Position numbers and translations under genes: made by a program
Shown: one piece after another, positions 46,336-55,276 of the stretch
Position numbering within the stretch: position 1 is the stretch's first letter
Layout of the letters: the number at the start of each line of letters is the position of its first letter
Source: Nocardiopsis listeri NBRC 13360
GTDB lineage: Bacteria; Actinomycetota; Actinomycetes; Streptosporangiales; Streptosporangiaceae
Length of the DNA stretch: 64,000 nt
Assembly (NCBI RefSeq): GCF_001570765.1
Contig: NZ_BCSH01000002.1
Coordinates: forward strand, 1 to 64,000
Direction: 5' to 3'
The notes under the pieces: generated by a model
Seen by the model: only the letters and a program-made list of their open reading frames with translations
Databases searched by the model: none
Told to the model about the DNA's origin: nothing

Positions 46336-48813
46336 TCAACGGGAAAGGGCGGCGAGTAGCTCCCGCGTGGTCTCGGTCGGGCGCACGGCCACACGCACCC
46401 AGGTGGAGTCCAGTCCGGGGAAGGTGTCGGCGCGGCGTACGGCGATGCCCTGCTCGCGCAGGCGCGCGTGGACCCCTTCACCTACGCGGACCAGTAGGAA
46501 CGGGGCCCGGGAGGGAACGAATTCGATTCCCGCTTCGCGCAGGCCGTTCTCCAGATCGGTGCGCCGGCCCTGGAACTCCTCGGCCCGGCGCTCCGCCTCC
46601 GCGCTCGCCTCGTCGCTCATGCAGGCGACCGTGGCGGCGATCGCGGGCGCCGACACCGACCAGGGCGTCTGTACCCGGGCCAGCTCGCGCACCACGGCCT
46701 CGTCACCGACCACGTATCCGGCGCGGATTCCCGGAATCGACCAGTGCTTGGTGAGGCTGCGCAGCACCACCAGGCCCTCGATCCGCTCACCGACCAGGGA
46801 CTCCGGTTCCCCGGGGAGGGCGTCCATGAACGCCTCATCGACCACGACCAGCCGTCCGGGCCGGCACAGCCCGCGCAGGGCATCGGCCCGATGCAGGACA
46901 CCGGTGGGGTTGGTGGGGTTGCCGACCACCACCAGGTCGGCGTCCTCGGGGACGGCGGCGGGGTCGAGGGCGAAGCCGTCCCTCCGCGCGCACAGCACGG
47001 TGGTGACGGTGTTCCCGGCCTGCTCCAGGGCGACGTGCGGCTCAGTGAACTGGGGGTGCACGACGACGGGTCGACGCCAGGAACGCGACCGGGCGATGAG
47101 GGTGAACGCCTCGGCCGCTCCCGCCGTTGGCAGAACGTCCGCGGGCGGCCGGGCGTGCCGCCGTGCGACGGCCATGCGTGCGGGTTCGGCGTCGGGGTAG
47201 ACGCCCGAGTGGTTCAGGCTCTCTCGCAGCGCCCGGTCGAGCCAGGCGGGTCGCCGCCCCGGGTGGACGTTGACGGCGAAGTCGAGCAGGTCGCCGCGTG
47301 CTTCCACGTCGCCGTGGTGGCGCAGCGGGTCGACCACCGGTTTGGGGTCGGGGGCGGCCGTCCGTGCGATGGGGGAGGGCATGGCCGGCGCGGCGGCCGA
47401 TACCGAGGCCGTGGTCGGTGCGCTGTGTACGGCTTCGGCGAACCTCGCGGGGAGGCTCGGGTGCCCGGCCCAGTGCGTGTGCAGGTAGGAGGCGTGCAGG
47501 GTCGCGGAGGCGAAACCCTCCGGCGCACCGTCGATCTCCCAGGCCGGGTGATCCCCGAAACCGGGCGTCAGGGTCGTTCGGTGGAACTCGTGGCCGGTGA
47601 CCCTCTCCCCGGCCCGGGTCAGCAGGGTGTCGCCGGGGGAGACCGCCTCGGGGTAGCGCAGGGTGAGCCGCTTGGTCATCCGGGCCTCGGCAGGGATCGC
47701 CCCCGCCATGTCGTGGCCGTCCAGCGACCCGGCCAGGTAGAGCGATCCCGCGCACTCGGCCACGGTCGGGACCCCGTCGCGGACCGCCTCGCGCAGCTCG
47801 GTCGCAAGGCTCCGGTTCGCGGCCAGCTCGGCCGCGTACACCTCGGGAAAACCGCCGCCCAGGTAGATGCCCCGGGTACCGGAGGGCAGCGCGGTGTCCG
47901 TCAACGGGTCGAAGACGACGACCCGGCATCCGGCGGCGGTGAGCAGTTCCTCGGTCTCGCTGTAGCGGAAGGTGAAGGTCCGGCCCCCGGCCACGGCGAC
48001 CACCGGCCGGTCGTTCCCGTCCGGGGCCCTCACCTGCTCGGCCGGGGCCCAGGGGCGTGTGTTCAGCGGGGGAGCCGAACGGGCCACCTCCAGCAGCGCC
48101 TCCAGGTCGACGTGGTTCGCGACGTGCTCACCGAGGCGTTCGACCACCCGTGCCGAGCCCTCCCGCTCGGCCGCCGGGACCAGCCCGAGGTGGCGGGAGG
48201 GACCGGCGACGCGCTCGTCACGGGGGACCACACCGAGGACGGGCAGGCCGACCGAGCGAGTGATCTCGGCGACGTTGCGCGCCGAGCCCGCCTTGTTCAG
48301 GATCACGCCGACGACCTCGACCGCCAGGTCGAAGTCCGCCATACCCTTGACCAGCGCGCCCACCGAGCGGGACATCCTGGACACGTCCACGACCAGTACC
48401 ACCGGAGTGCGGGTCAGCGCCGCCACGTGCGCGGAGGAGGCGAAGCCGTCGGTGCCGATCCGCCCGTCGTGCAGCCCCATCACGCCCTCGATGACGGCCG
48501 CGTCCGCGCCCCGTGCCCCGTGCAGGAGCAACGGGGCCACCCGCTCCTCACCGACCAGATGGGGGTCGAGGTTGCGGCCGGGGCGGCCGGTGGCCAGGGC
48601 GTGGTAACCGGGGTCGATGTAGTCCGGGCCGACCTTGTGGCCGCTCACCGTGAGGCCGGTGTCCCCGAGCGCGGCCATCAGCCCGGTGGCGATCGTGGTC
48701 TTGCCCTGCCCGGTCATGGGAGCGGCGATCATCAGCCTCGGCGGCTTCGCCGAATGCGGCAGGTCCGCCGGGAGGGACCGTCCCGTCGGCCCGGAGGCCG
48801 CCGGGGTCCTCAC
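46336..48813 (-). CDS. cobB: CobB-CobC fusion: cobyrinate a,c-diamide synthase + PLP-dependent aminotransferase-like domain
   Basis: This 825-residue protein joins two enzymes. Residues 1 to about 465 are CobB: P-loop M-T-G-Q-G-K-T-T near residue 36, glutaminase cysteine C354 in A-E-C-A-G-S-L-Y, and the H-E-F-H motif. An Ala/Pro linker (about 465-493) leads to a CobC/HisC-like PLP enzyme to the end, with the Schiff-base lysine K689 in S-L-T-K-H-W-S-I-P-G-I-R-A-G-Y. CobB amidates the a and c side chains; CobC (CobD in Salmonella) decarboxylates threonine phosphate to aminopropanol phosphate for the nucleotide loop. Start GTG 48813 overlaps the cobO stop. Confidence 0.9.
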   Translation of the reverse strand: MRTPAASGPTGRSLPADLPHSAKPPRLMIAAPMTGQGKTTIATGLMAALGDTGLTVSGHKVGPDYIDPGYHALATGRPGRNLDPHLVGEERVAPLLLHGARGADAAVIEGVMGLHDGRIGTDGFASSAHVAALTRTPVVLVVDVSRMSRSVGALVKGMADFDLAVEVVGVILNKAGSARNVAEITRSVGLPVLGVVPRDERVAGPSRHLGLVPAAEREGSARVVERLGEHVANHVDLEALLEVARSAPPLNTRPWAPAEQVRAPDGNDRPVVAVAGGRTFTFRYSETEELLTAAGCRVVVFDPLTDTALPSGTRGIYLGGGFPEVYAAELAANRSLATELREAVRDGVPTVAECAGSLYLAGSLDGHDMAGAIPAEARMTKRLTLRYPEAVSPGDTLLTRAGERVTGHEFHRTTLTPGFGDHPAWEIDGAPEGFASATLHASYLHTHWAGHPSLPARFAEAVHSAPTTASVSAAAPAMPSPIARTAAPDPKPVVDPLRHHGDVEARGDLLDFAVNVHPGRRPAWLDRALRESLNHSGVYPDAEPARMAVARRHARPPADVLPTAGAAEAFTLIARSRSWRRPVVVHPQFTEPHVALEQAGNTVTTVLCARRDGFALDPAAVPEDADLVVVGNPTNPTGVLHRADALRGLCRPGRLVVVDEAFMDALPGEPESLVGERIEGLVVLRSLTKHWSIPGIRAGYVVGDEAVVRELARVQTPWSVSAPAIAATVACMSDEASAEAERRAEEFQGRRTDLENGLREAGIEFVPSRAPFLLVRVGEGVHARLREQGIAVRRADTFPGLDSTWVRVAVRPTETTRELLAALSR

Positions 48814-49424
48814 CACTCGATCCCCCGTTGGCCCTTGCGGCCCGCGTCCATCGGGTGCTTGACCTTGGCCATCTCGGTGACCAGGTCCGCCGCCTCCAAG
48901 AGTTCGGGGGCGGCGCGGCGGCCGGTGATGATCACGTGCTGGCGGCCCGGGCGGCCCCGGAGGGCGGTCACGACGTCCTCGACGTCGACCCATCCCCAGT
49001 GGATCGGGTAGGTGAACTCGTCGAGGATGAGCAGGTCGTGCGTCTGCTCGGTGAGCCTGCGCTTGATCTCGGCCCAGCCCTCGGCCGCGTCCGCCGCGTG
49101 GTCCTCCGTGCTGCCCTTGCGGCGGCTCCAGGACCAGCCCGAGCCCATTTTGTGCCACTCCACCGGGCCACCCTCGCCGGTCTCCTGGTGGAGCCTTCCC
49201 AGACGTTCGAGCACGGTCTGCTCGCCGATGCGCCACTTCGCCGACTTCACGAACTGGAACACCCCGATTCGCCAGCCCTGGTTCCAGCCGCGCAGGGCGA
49301 GCCCGAACGCGGCGGTCGACTTGCCCTTGCCGTCCCCGGTGTGCACGGCGAACACGGGCTGGTTGCGGCGCTGCCGGGTGGTGAGCCCGTCGTCGGGGAC
49401 GACGAGCGGTTTTCCCTGAGGCAT
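48810..49424 (-). CDS. cobO: Cob(I)yrinic acid a,c-diamide adenosyltransferase CobO
   Basis: This 204-residue P-loop ATP:corrinoid adenosyltransferase (CobA/BtuR type) attaches the upper adenosyl ligand. The P-loop is G30-D-G-K-G-K-S-T37, followed by the family marks G-W-x-Q-G-W-R and D-L-L-I-L-D-E-F-T-Y. Its start overlaps the chelatase stop (TGATG) and its stop overlaps the cobB start. Confidence 0.95.
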   Translation of the reverse strand: MPQGKPLVVPDDGLTTRQRRNQPVFAVHTGDGKGKSTAAFGLALRGWNQGWRIGVFQFVKSAKWRIGEQTVLERLGRLHQETGEGGPVEWHKMGSGWSWSRRKGSTEDHAADAAEGWAEIKRRLTEQTHDLLILDEFTYPIHWGWVDVEDVVTALRGRPGRQHVIITGRRAAPELLEAADLVTEMAKVKHPMDAGRKGQRGIEW

Positions 49425-51565
49425 CAGGCGGCCCTCTCTCTGACGGTGGTACCCAGTGTGTCGGCGCTGACCTCACCGACGGGGAGGTGTTCGGCGCCCA
49501 ACCGGGCGGCGAGGGAGGCGGCCAGACCCAGCCGCATCGGGCCGGACTCACCGTCCACGACGACGGTGGCCACGCCCATCCCGGCGACGTGGTCGGCCGC
49601 CCGCAGGGAACGACCGACGGAACCCCGGCCGCCGGTGGCGCGGCCGTCGGTCACCAGAACGAGCAACGGACGCTGTCTCGGGTCGCGCAGACGCTCGCGT
49701 CGCAGGACGTGGGAAGCCTCCAACAGACCCTCCGCGAGCGGGGTGCGCCCTCCGGCGGCCAGCGCGTCCAACCGGGCGGCGGCGGTGTCCACCGAACGGG
49801 TCGGAGGCAGTACCAGTTCGGCCCTCGTGCCGCGGAAGGTCACCAGACCGACCTTGTCGCGACGTCGGTAGGCGTCCAGGAGCAGGGAGAGGATGGCGGT
49901 CTTGACCTCGCCCATGCGTTTGCGCGCCGCCATCGACCCGGACGCGTCGACGCAGAACAGCACCAGGTTGCTCTCCTGGCCCTCGCGTACCGCCACCCGC
50001 AGGTCGCGGGGGCGCAGGTCGATTCGCCCATCGCCGTGCGGGCGGGAGGCCGCGGCCTTGATGGTCTCCACCAGGTGCAACGGGCCGCCGCTTCCCCCGC
50101 TGGGAGGTGCGGCCCCGATCCTGCGGCCTCGGGTGCCCAGGGCACGGCTGCGCCGACCGTCGGCGCCGACGCCCGCGCCCCGCGCGGTGAACGTGCGGGG
50201 TCGGTAGGCGGGGTCCGCCTTGACCGTGGTGCCCGCCGTGGGACGAGGGGCGCCCCCTTCCGGTTCGGATTCCTCCGCCTCCCGGGACGTCTCCTCGCCC
50301 TGGGAGCCCTCGGGCCCTCGGGGCGGGGCGGGGGCCTGCTCGGTTCCTCCGCCGTCCGGGCCCTGGGAGGGGCCCCCTCCCGGGTCGTCGGTGTCGGATG
50401 CGCCGTCCTCGCCGTCCTCGCCGTCCTCGCTGGATGGGTCGGACGGATCGGACGGGTCGGGACCACCGGAGCCGTCAGGGTCGTCCGGGACGTTCGAGCC
50501 GCCCGGCGGTTCGGGGTCGTCCGGCGGCGGCTCCTCGTCCCCCAGGACACGGTCCAGGAGTTCCTCGTCGATGCCGGGCGCGTCGAGAGGGTTGCGTCGG
50601 CGCCGATGAGGCAGAGCCAGCAGGGCGGCGCGACGGATGTCGGCCAGGGTCACCGAGGTCCGGCCGTGCCAGGCGGCGTGCGCGAGGGCCGTGCGCGCGG
50701 TCACGATGTCGGCGCGCAAACCGTCGACCTCGAACGCCGCGCACACCTGTGCGATCTTCAACAGCGCGGTGTGGGACAGCCGGACGCGCGAAGCTGTCTC
50801 CCGAGCCGCCGCGATGCGCTCGGCCAACGTCTTCTCGGCCCGGCCATAGCGCTCGGCGAAGGCGTCCGGGTCGGAGTCGTAGGCCATCCGCCTGCGGACC
50901 ACCTCCACCCGGGCGGCGGGATCGGTGGGAGCGGCGACCTCGACGGTGAGCCCGAACCGGTCCAGGAGCTGCGGGCGAAGCTCACCTTCCTCGGGGTTCA
51001 TCGTGCCGATGAGCAGGAACCGTGCGGCGTGCTCCACGGAGAAGCCGTCTCGCTCCACGGTCACCCGGCCGGTGGCGGCGGCGTCGAGGAGGAGGTCGAC
51101 CAGGTGGTCGTGGAGCAGGTTGACCTCGTCCACGTAGAGGAGCCCGCGGTGGCTCCTGGCCAGCAGGCCGGGTTCGTAGGCGACCTGGCCGTGCGTGAGC
51201 GCCTGCTCCAGGTGCAGGGAGCCCAGGACACGGTCCTCGGTGGCACCGACCGGCAGTTCGACCAGGCGTACGGGGCGGTTCTCCACGGCCGTGCCGGAGG
51301 GGAAGGGGCCGTCGGGGGACTCCTGCGAGGGGTCGGCCGGATCTACGGAGAAGCGGTCACCCCGGTAGACCTCGACAGGGGGCAGGAGGGAGGCCAGGGC
51401 CCGCACCGCGGTGGACTTGGCGGTGCCCTTCTGGCCGCGGACCAGCACACCACCGATGTCGGGGGAGACACTGGCCAGGACGAGGGCCAGACCGAGGTCG
51501 TCAAGGGGTTCGGCGTCGCAGCCGACGATCGCGGAGAAGGGATAGTGGGACGTCCGCAATGGCAT
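49424..51565 (-). CDS. ChlI/ChlD-type chelatase ATPase with VWA domain (putative cobaltochelatase partner)
   Basis: This 713-residue protein fuses an AAA+ ChlI-like domain (Walker A G44-Q-K-G-T-A-K-S-T52, residues about 1-330), an acidic Pro/Gly/Asp-rich linker (about 345-440) and a C-terminal von Willebrand A domain with the MIDAS motif D540-A-S-G-S544. It is equivalent to the mycobacterial Rv2850c type that sits beside cobO and cobB. No separate CobS or CobT is present, so this protein probably powers cobalt insertion by CobN. It is the first gene after riboswitch 3. Confidence 0.88.
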   Translation of the reverse strand: MPLRTSHYPFSAIVGCDAEPLDDLGLALVLASVSPDIGGVLVRGQKGTAKSTAVRALASLLPPVEVYRGDRFSVDPADPSQESPDGPFPSGTAVENRPVRLVELPVGATEDRVLGSLHLEQALTHGQVAYEPGLLARSHRGLLYVDEVNLLHDHLVDLLLDAAATGRVTVERDGFSVEHAARFLLIGTMNPEEGELRPQLLDRFGLTVEVAAPTDPAARVEVVRRRMAYDSDPDAFAERYGRAEKTLAERIAAARETASRVRLSHTALLKIAQVCAAFEVDGLRADIVTARTALAHAAWHGRTSVTLADIRRAALLALPHRRRRNPLDAPGIDEELLDRVLGDEEPPPDDPEPPGGSNVPDDPDGSGGPDPSDPSDPSSEDGEDGEDGASDTDDPGGGPSQGPDGGGTEQAPAPPRGPEGSQGEETSREAEESEPEGGAPRPTAGTTVKADPAYRPRTFTARGAGVGADGRRSRALGTRGRRIGAAPPSGGSGGPLHLVETIKAAASRPHGDGRIDLRPRDLRVAVREGQESNLVLFCVDASGSMAARKRMGEVKTAILSLLLDAYRRRDKVGLVTFRGTRAELVLPPTRSVDTAAARLDALAAGGRTPLAEGLLEASHVLRRERLRDPRQRPLLVLVTDGRATGGRGSVGRSLRAADHVAGMGVATVVVDGESGPMRLGLAASLAARLGAEHLPVGEVSADTLGTTVRERAA

Positions 51566-51607
51566 GTGAGGCTCCCGCTCGTTGCGCCATGGATCATGGG
51601 CGGGTGC

Positions 51608-51725
51608 GGGGCCGGTCTTCGGACTTGCCGAGTCCTCCTTCGGGGAGGCTCGGTTCACCGCAGCGGGCCTGTGCCGGAGTCTCACCGGGCTTCCCAGATT
51701 CTCCCCTCCCGCCCTTCCCACCGTT
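51608..51725 (-). promoter_or_regulatory. Cobalamin riboswitch 3 (upstream of the chelatase operon)
   Basis: On the minus strand the core GGGAAGCCCGGTGAGACTCC runs from 51695 through GCACAGGCCCGCTGCGGTGA to 51655. The 3' closing segment CAAGTCCGAAGACCGGC ends near 51611. About 43 bases separate it from the chelatase ATG, so it likely controls chelatase, cobO and cobB-cobC together. Confidence 0.9.
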
Positions 51726-51772
51726 TCCGATGGTCGGGCCGTCGGGGCACCTCACACCTTCGGCCGCCACGA

Positions 51773-51778
51773 TAGCGT
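51773..51778 (+). promoter_or_regulatory. -10 element of a leaderless promoter for cobL
   Basis: TAGCGT lies six bases before the cobL ATG and no ribosome site is present. There is no room for a riboswitch on this transcript, unlike all other cob operons here. The promoter is back to back with that of riboswitch 3. Confidence 0.5.
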
Positions 51779-51784
51779 CCTGTC

Positions 51785-53014
51785 ATGAAGGTCGAGACGT
51801 CCCCTCCCCCGATCACCGTCGTCGGCGTCGGCGCAGACGGTTGGGCGGGCGTGCCCGAGAGGCTGCGCGCCCTGGTCCTGACGGCCGAGGTGGTGCTGGG
51901 CGGGCGCAGGCACCTGGCCATGCTACCGGACGCGCCCGGTCAGCTGAGGCGAGCCTGGCCCTCTCCGCTGCGCGAGGGCCTGGGCCCGCTGCTCGACTCC
52001 CTCGAAAGCCGCCGCGTCGTGGCGTTGGCCTCAGGTGATCCCCTGGTGTCGGGGATCGGCACCACACTGGTCGCACTGCTCGGAACGGACGCGGTACGCG
52101 TGGAGCCGGCCGTCTCCTCGGTCGCTCTGGCGCGCGCCCGGATGGGCTGGTCGGCGCACGGGTGCGCGGTGGTGAGCCTGGTCGGCCGCGATCCGCGCCT
52201 GTTGATGCGCGAGCTGTCGCCGGGCCGCCGTGTACTGGTGCTCTCCTCGGACGCCACCACACCCGGAACGGTCGCCGCCCTGTTGGTCGGGTCCGGCTAC
52301 GGTTCCAGCCGGTTGACCGTCCTCGGCGACCTGGGGTCGGACACCGAGTCCCGTTCGTCCACCACGGCGGACGACCTGCTCGGAGGCTCCTTCGAGAAGG
52401 TCCCCCGCCTGCACGTACTGGCGTTGGAGCTGTCCGGTCCGGCGGGGTACGGGCTGGTCCCGGGGTTGCCCGACGCCGCCTTCGAGCACGACGGCCAGCT
52501 GACCAAGCGGGACCTGCGCGCGTCGGCCCTGGCCCGGTTGGCGCCCTCCCCGGGGCTGCACCTGTGGGACGTGGGTGCGGGTGCGGGCTCGGTGGCGGTC
52601 GAGTGGATGCGCGCCCACCCCTCGTGCGCGGCGACGGCGGTGGAGGCCGATCCCGGGCGTGCCGAGCGGATCGGACGCAACGCCGGGCGGCTCGGCGTTC
52701 CGGGGCTGCGCGTGGTCACCGGGCGGGCGCCGGACGCGCTGACCGGGCTGGACGCCCCCGACGCGGTGTTCGTCGGCGGCGGGGCGACGCGACCGGGCGT
52801 GCTCGACACCTGTCTGGAGGCGCTCGGCCCGGGTGGCCGAATCGTGGTGCACGGGGTGACGCTGGAGACCGAGCACCTGTTGGCGGAGGCGTACCGGCGC
52901 CATGGCGGGGAGCTGTCCCGGTTGGCCGTGGAGACCGCCGCTCCCGTCGGCACGTTCACCGGTTGGACCCCCGCCCGCACCGTCACCCAGTGGTACCTGT
53001 CGAGGGATCGTTGA
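51785..53014 (+). CDS. cobL: Precorrin-6Y C5,15-methyltransferase (decarboxylating) CobL (CbiE-CbiT fusion)
   Basis: This 409-residue bifunctional enzyme methylates C5 and C15 and decarboxylates the C12 acetate. Residues 1 to about 220 form the CbiE-like tetrapyrrole methyltransferase (V-V-G-V-G-A-D-G-W, L-A-S-G-D-P-L). Residues 225-409 form the CbiT-like domain with the SAM motif W-D262-V-G-A-G-A-G-S. It is on the opposite strand to its neighbours and its 3' end overlaps cobM by 32 bases tail to tail. Confidence 0.94.
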   Translation: MKVETSPPPITVVGVGADGWAGVPERLRALVLTAEVVLGGRRHLAMLPDAPGQLRRAWPSPLREGLGPLLDSLESRRVVALASGDPLVSGIGTTLVALLGTDAVRVEPAVSSVALARARMGWSAHGCAVVSLVGRDPRLLMRELSPGRRVLVLSSDATTPGTVAALLVGSGYGSSRLTVLGDLGSDTESRSSTTADDLLGGSFEKVPRLHVLALELSGPAGYGLVPGLPDAAFEHDGQLTKRDLRASALARLAPSPGLHLWDVGAGAGSVAVEWMRAHPSCAATAVEADPGRAERIGRNAGRLGVPGLRVVTGRAPDALTGLDAPDAVFVGGGATRPGVLDTCLEALGPGGRIVVHGVTLETEHLLAEAYRRHGGELSRLAVETAAPVGTFTGWTPARTVTQWYLSRDR

Positions 53015-53753
53015 CCCTCGGCCGCGCCGGGTCGTACAAGTAGGACTCGCCGCCGCCCTCGGGAGCGAGCGCGCGTCCGACCAACACCACCGCGGCCTGC
53101 CGCAACCCCGCCTCCTCCACCAGGTCGGCGATGGTGGCGACCGTGCCGTGCAGTACCGACTCCTCCGGCTGGCTGACCCGGTACACGACCACGGCGGGGC
53201 AGTCGGCGCCGTACTCGGAGACGATCTCGGCCATGAGCGCGCGGACCCGCCGGATCGCCAGGTGCAGCACCAGGGTGGCCCGGGTCGCCGCGAACGCCGC
53301 CGGCGACTCCGTGGCCGGCATCGCGGTCGAGCGGGCGCTGGTCCGGGTCAGCACCACCGACTGCGTCACCAGCGGCACCGTCAGCTCCCTGCCCACCAGC
53401 GCCGAGGCGGCCGCGTAGGCGGGCACACCCGGGGTGACGTCCCACGGCACGCCGTGTGCGTCCAGACGGCGGGTCTGTTCGGCCAGCGCCGAGTACAGCG
53501 ACGGGTCCCCGGAGGTGAGTCGGACCACCTCCCGACCCGCCGCGTGCGCGGCGACCAGCCGTTCCGTGATGCGGTCCAGGTCCAGGCCCTGAGTGTCGAC
53601 CAGGTCGGCGTCGGGCGCGCAGTGGGTGAGGACCTCCGGGTCCAGGTACGTGCCGGGGTAGAGGACGACGTCGGCCACGGCGAGCATCCGGGTGGCGCGG
53701 ACGGTGAGCAGGTCGGCGGCGCCGGGCCCGGCTCCCACGAAGTGCACCGTCAC
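52983..53753 (-). CDS. cobM: Precorrin-4 C11-methyltransferase CobM
   Basis: This 256-residue SAM-dependent methyltransferase adds the C11 methyl group to give precorrin-5. V-H-F-V-G-A-G-P-G-A-A-D-L-L-T-V-R-A, L-Y-P-G-T-Y-L and R-L-T-S-G-D-P-S-L-Y-S-A are CobM/CbiF signatures. I chose GTG 53753, which overlaps the preceding stop as GTGA, over GTG 53765. It is last in the riboswitch 4 operon. Confidence 0.94.
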   Translation of the reverse strand: MTVHFVGAGPGAADLLTVRATRMLAVADVVLYPGTYLDPEVLTHCAPDADLVDTQGLDLDRITERLVAAHAAGREVVRLTSGDPSLYSALAEQTRRLDAHGVPWDVTPGVPAYAAASALVGRELTVPLVTQSVVLTRTSARSTAMPATESPAAFAATRATLVLHLAIRRVRALMAEIVSEYGADCPAVVVYRVSQPEESVLHGTVATIADLVEEAGLRQAAVVLVGRALAPEGGGESYLYDPARPRVNDPSTGTTG

Positions 53754-55276
53754 GCCCTCACCCACCTCGGCGTCCAGACACGGCCCGACCGGGACAGACG
53801 GGTCCCGGACGCGCCGACGATGAGCAGGCAGCGCATGTCGACCGTGGCGGGATCGAGTTCGTTGAGCGTGGTCACCTCCAGGGACTCGCCGTCGCGGCCG
53901 ATGCTCCGACCGACGACGACCACGGTGTCGGGTCTTCTGTGTTCCAGCAGGACCTCGCGTGCGGTGGCGATCTGCGCGGTTCGCGAGCGCGAGGCCGGGT
54001 TGTAGATCGCGAGCGCCAGGTCGGCCTCGGCGGCGGCCCGCAGGCGGCGTTCGACCACCTCCCAGGGCTTGAGCCGGTCCGACAGGCTCATCACCGCGAA
54101 GTCGCCCCCGACGGGGGCGCCCGCCCGCGCCGCGACCGCCTGCACGGCGCTGACACCGGGCAGCACCCGGACGGGGACCCCCTGGTAGGCAGGGTCCTCG
54201 GCCGCCTCGAACACGGCGGTGGCCATACCGAACACACCGGCGTCCCCGCCCGAGACCACGGCCACGCGTTCCCCCTCGAGGGCGAGGTCGAGGGCGAGGC
54301 GGGCGCGGTCGATCTCGACGCTGTTGCCGGAGGCGTGCCGCCTCAGGCCGGGGCGCTGGGGGACACGGTCGACGTAGGGGCCGTAGCCCACCACGTGGTC
54401 CACCTCCGCCAGCGCCGAGGAGGCCTCGGGGGTGAGCCAGTGCCCGGGGCCCGGCCCCAGACCGACGACCAGCAGTTCGGCCGCCGGCCCGGCGGGTTCG
54501 GTGGCCGCGGGTCCCGTGGCGGGTTCGGACACCACGCGGTCCCGGGACCTCCTGCCGTTGCGGCTGTCGCCGGTGACCAACACGAGGGAGAAGTAGGGGA
54601 CCGTGGCCGGGTCGACCTCCGCGACCGGCATCCGCCGTTCCCCCTCCATCGACGCGCGCTCCAGGTACATCGCGTGCTCCAGACGCCCGGCCGCCTCCAA
54701 GGCACGGCGCACGGCGGGGAAGGTCCGGCCCAGCTTCATGATCACCGCGGCGTCGGTGTCCGCCAGACGGCGGGCCAGCTCCGGCTCGGGAAGGGTGCCG
54801 GGCAGCACGGTGAGCACGTCGGTCTGCCGGACCAACGGCGTCGCGGTCGCCGCGGCGGCGGCGCCGAACGCGGGGACCCCGGGCACGATCTCGGTCTCGT
54901 ACCGTTCGGAGAGCCGGTCGTGCATGTACATGTACGAGCCGTAGAAGAGCGGGTCGCCCTCCGAGAGCAGCACGACGTCGCGGCCCGCGTCGAGGTGGGC
55001 GGCCAACCGCGCGGCCGACGCCTCGTAGAAGTCGGCCAGTGCCCCCGTGTAGCCGCCCGGGTGGTCGGTCGCGCCGGTGGTCACCGGGTAGGTCAGCTGT
55101 TCCTCGACCGCCGCGTCCGGGATGAGGTCGGCGGCGATGCGGCGGGCGTTGGACTCCTTACCGACGCCCGCGTGGTAGGCGACGACGTCGGCTCCGCGAA
55201 TGAGCCTGGCCGCCTTGAGAGTGATCAGTTCGGGGTCGCCGGGACCGACGCCGACACCGTGGAAACGACCGGTCAC
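53750..55276 (-). CDS. cobIJ: CobI-CobJ fusion: precorrin-2 C20- and precorrin-3B C17-methyltransferase
   Basis: This 508-residue protein has two methyltransferase domains. Residues 1 to about 245 are CobI (G-V-G-V-G-P-G-D-P-E-L-I-T-L-K, L-S-E-G-D-P-L-F-Y-G-S-Y). After a Pro/Ala linker, residues about 263-508 are CobJ (V-V-G-L-G-P-G, G-Y-G-P-Y-V-D-R, S-G-G-D-A-G-V-F-G-M-A and N-P-A-S-R-S-R). They perform the C20 and C17 methylations, with ring contraction at the latter. GTG 55276 overlaps the cobH stop. The same fusion is common in actinobacteria. Confidence 0.94.
   Translation of the reverse strand: MTGRFHGVGVGPGDPELITLKAARLIRGADVVAYHAGVGKESNARRIAADLIPDAAVEEQLTYPVTTGATDHPGGYTGALADFYEASAARLAAHLDAGRDVVLLSEGDPLFYGSYMYMHDRLSERYETEIVPGVPAFGAAAAATATPLVRQTDVLTVLPGTLPEPELARRLADTDAAVIMKLGRTFPAVRRALEAAGRLEHAMYLERASMEGERRMPVAEVDPATVPYFSLVLVTGDSRNGRRSRDRVVSEPATGPAATEPAGPAAELLVVGLGPGPGHWLTPEASSALAEVDHVVGYGPYVDRVPQRPGLRRHASGNSVEIDRARLALDLALEGERVAVVSGGDAGVFGMATAVFEAAEDPAYQGVPVRVLPGVSAVQAVAARAGAPVGGDFAVMSLSDRLKPWEVVERRLRAAAEADLALAIYNPASRSRTAQIATAREVLLEHRRPDTVVVVGRSIGRDGESLEVTTLNELDPATVDMRCLLIVGASGTRLSRSGRVWTPRWVRA

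Noticed and set aside
46336..49551. An open minus-strand frame of 1071 codons running from cobB-cobC back through cobO
   Set aside because: The part upstream of 48813 is a shadow of cobO in another frame; the GTGA overlap with the cobO stop fixes the start at 48813.
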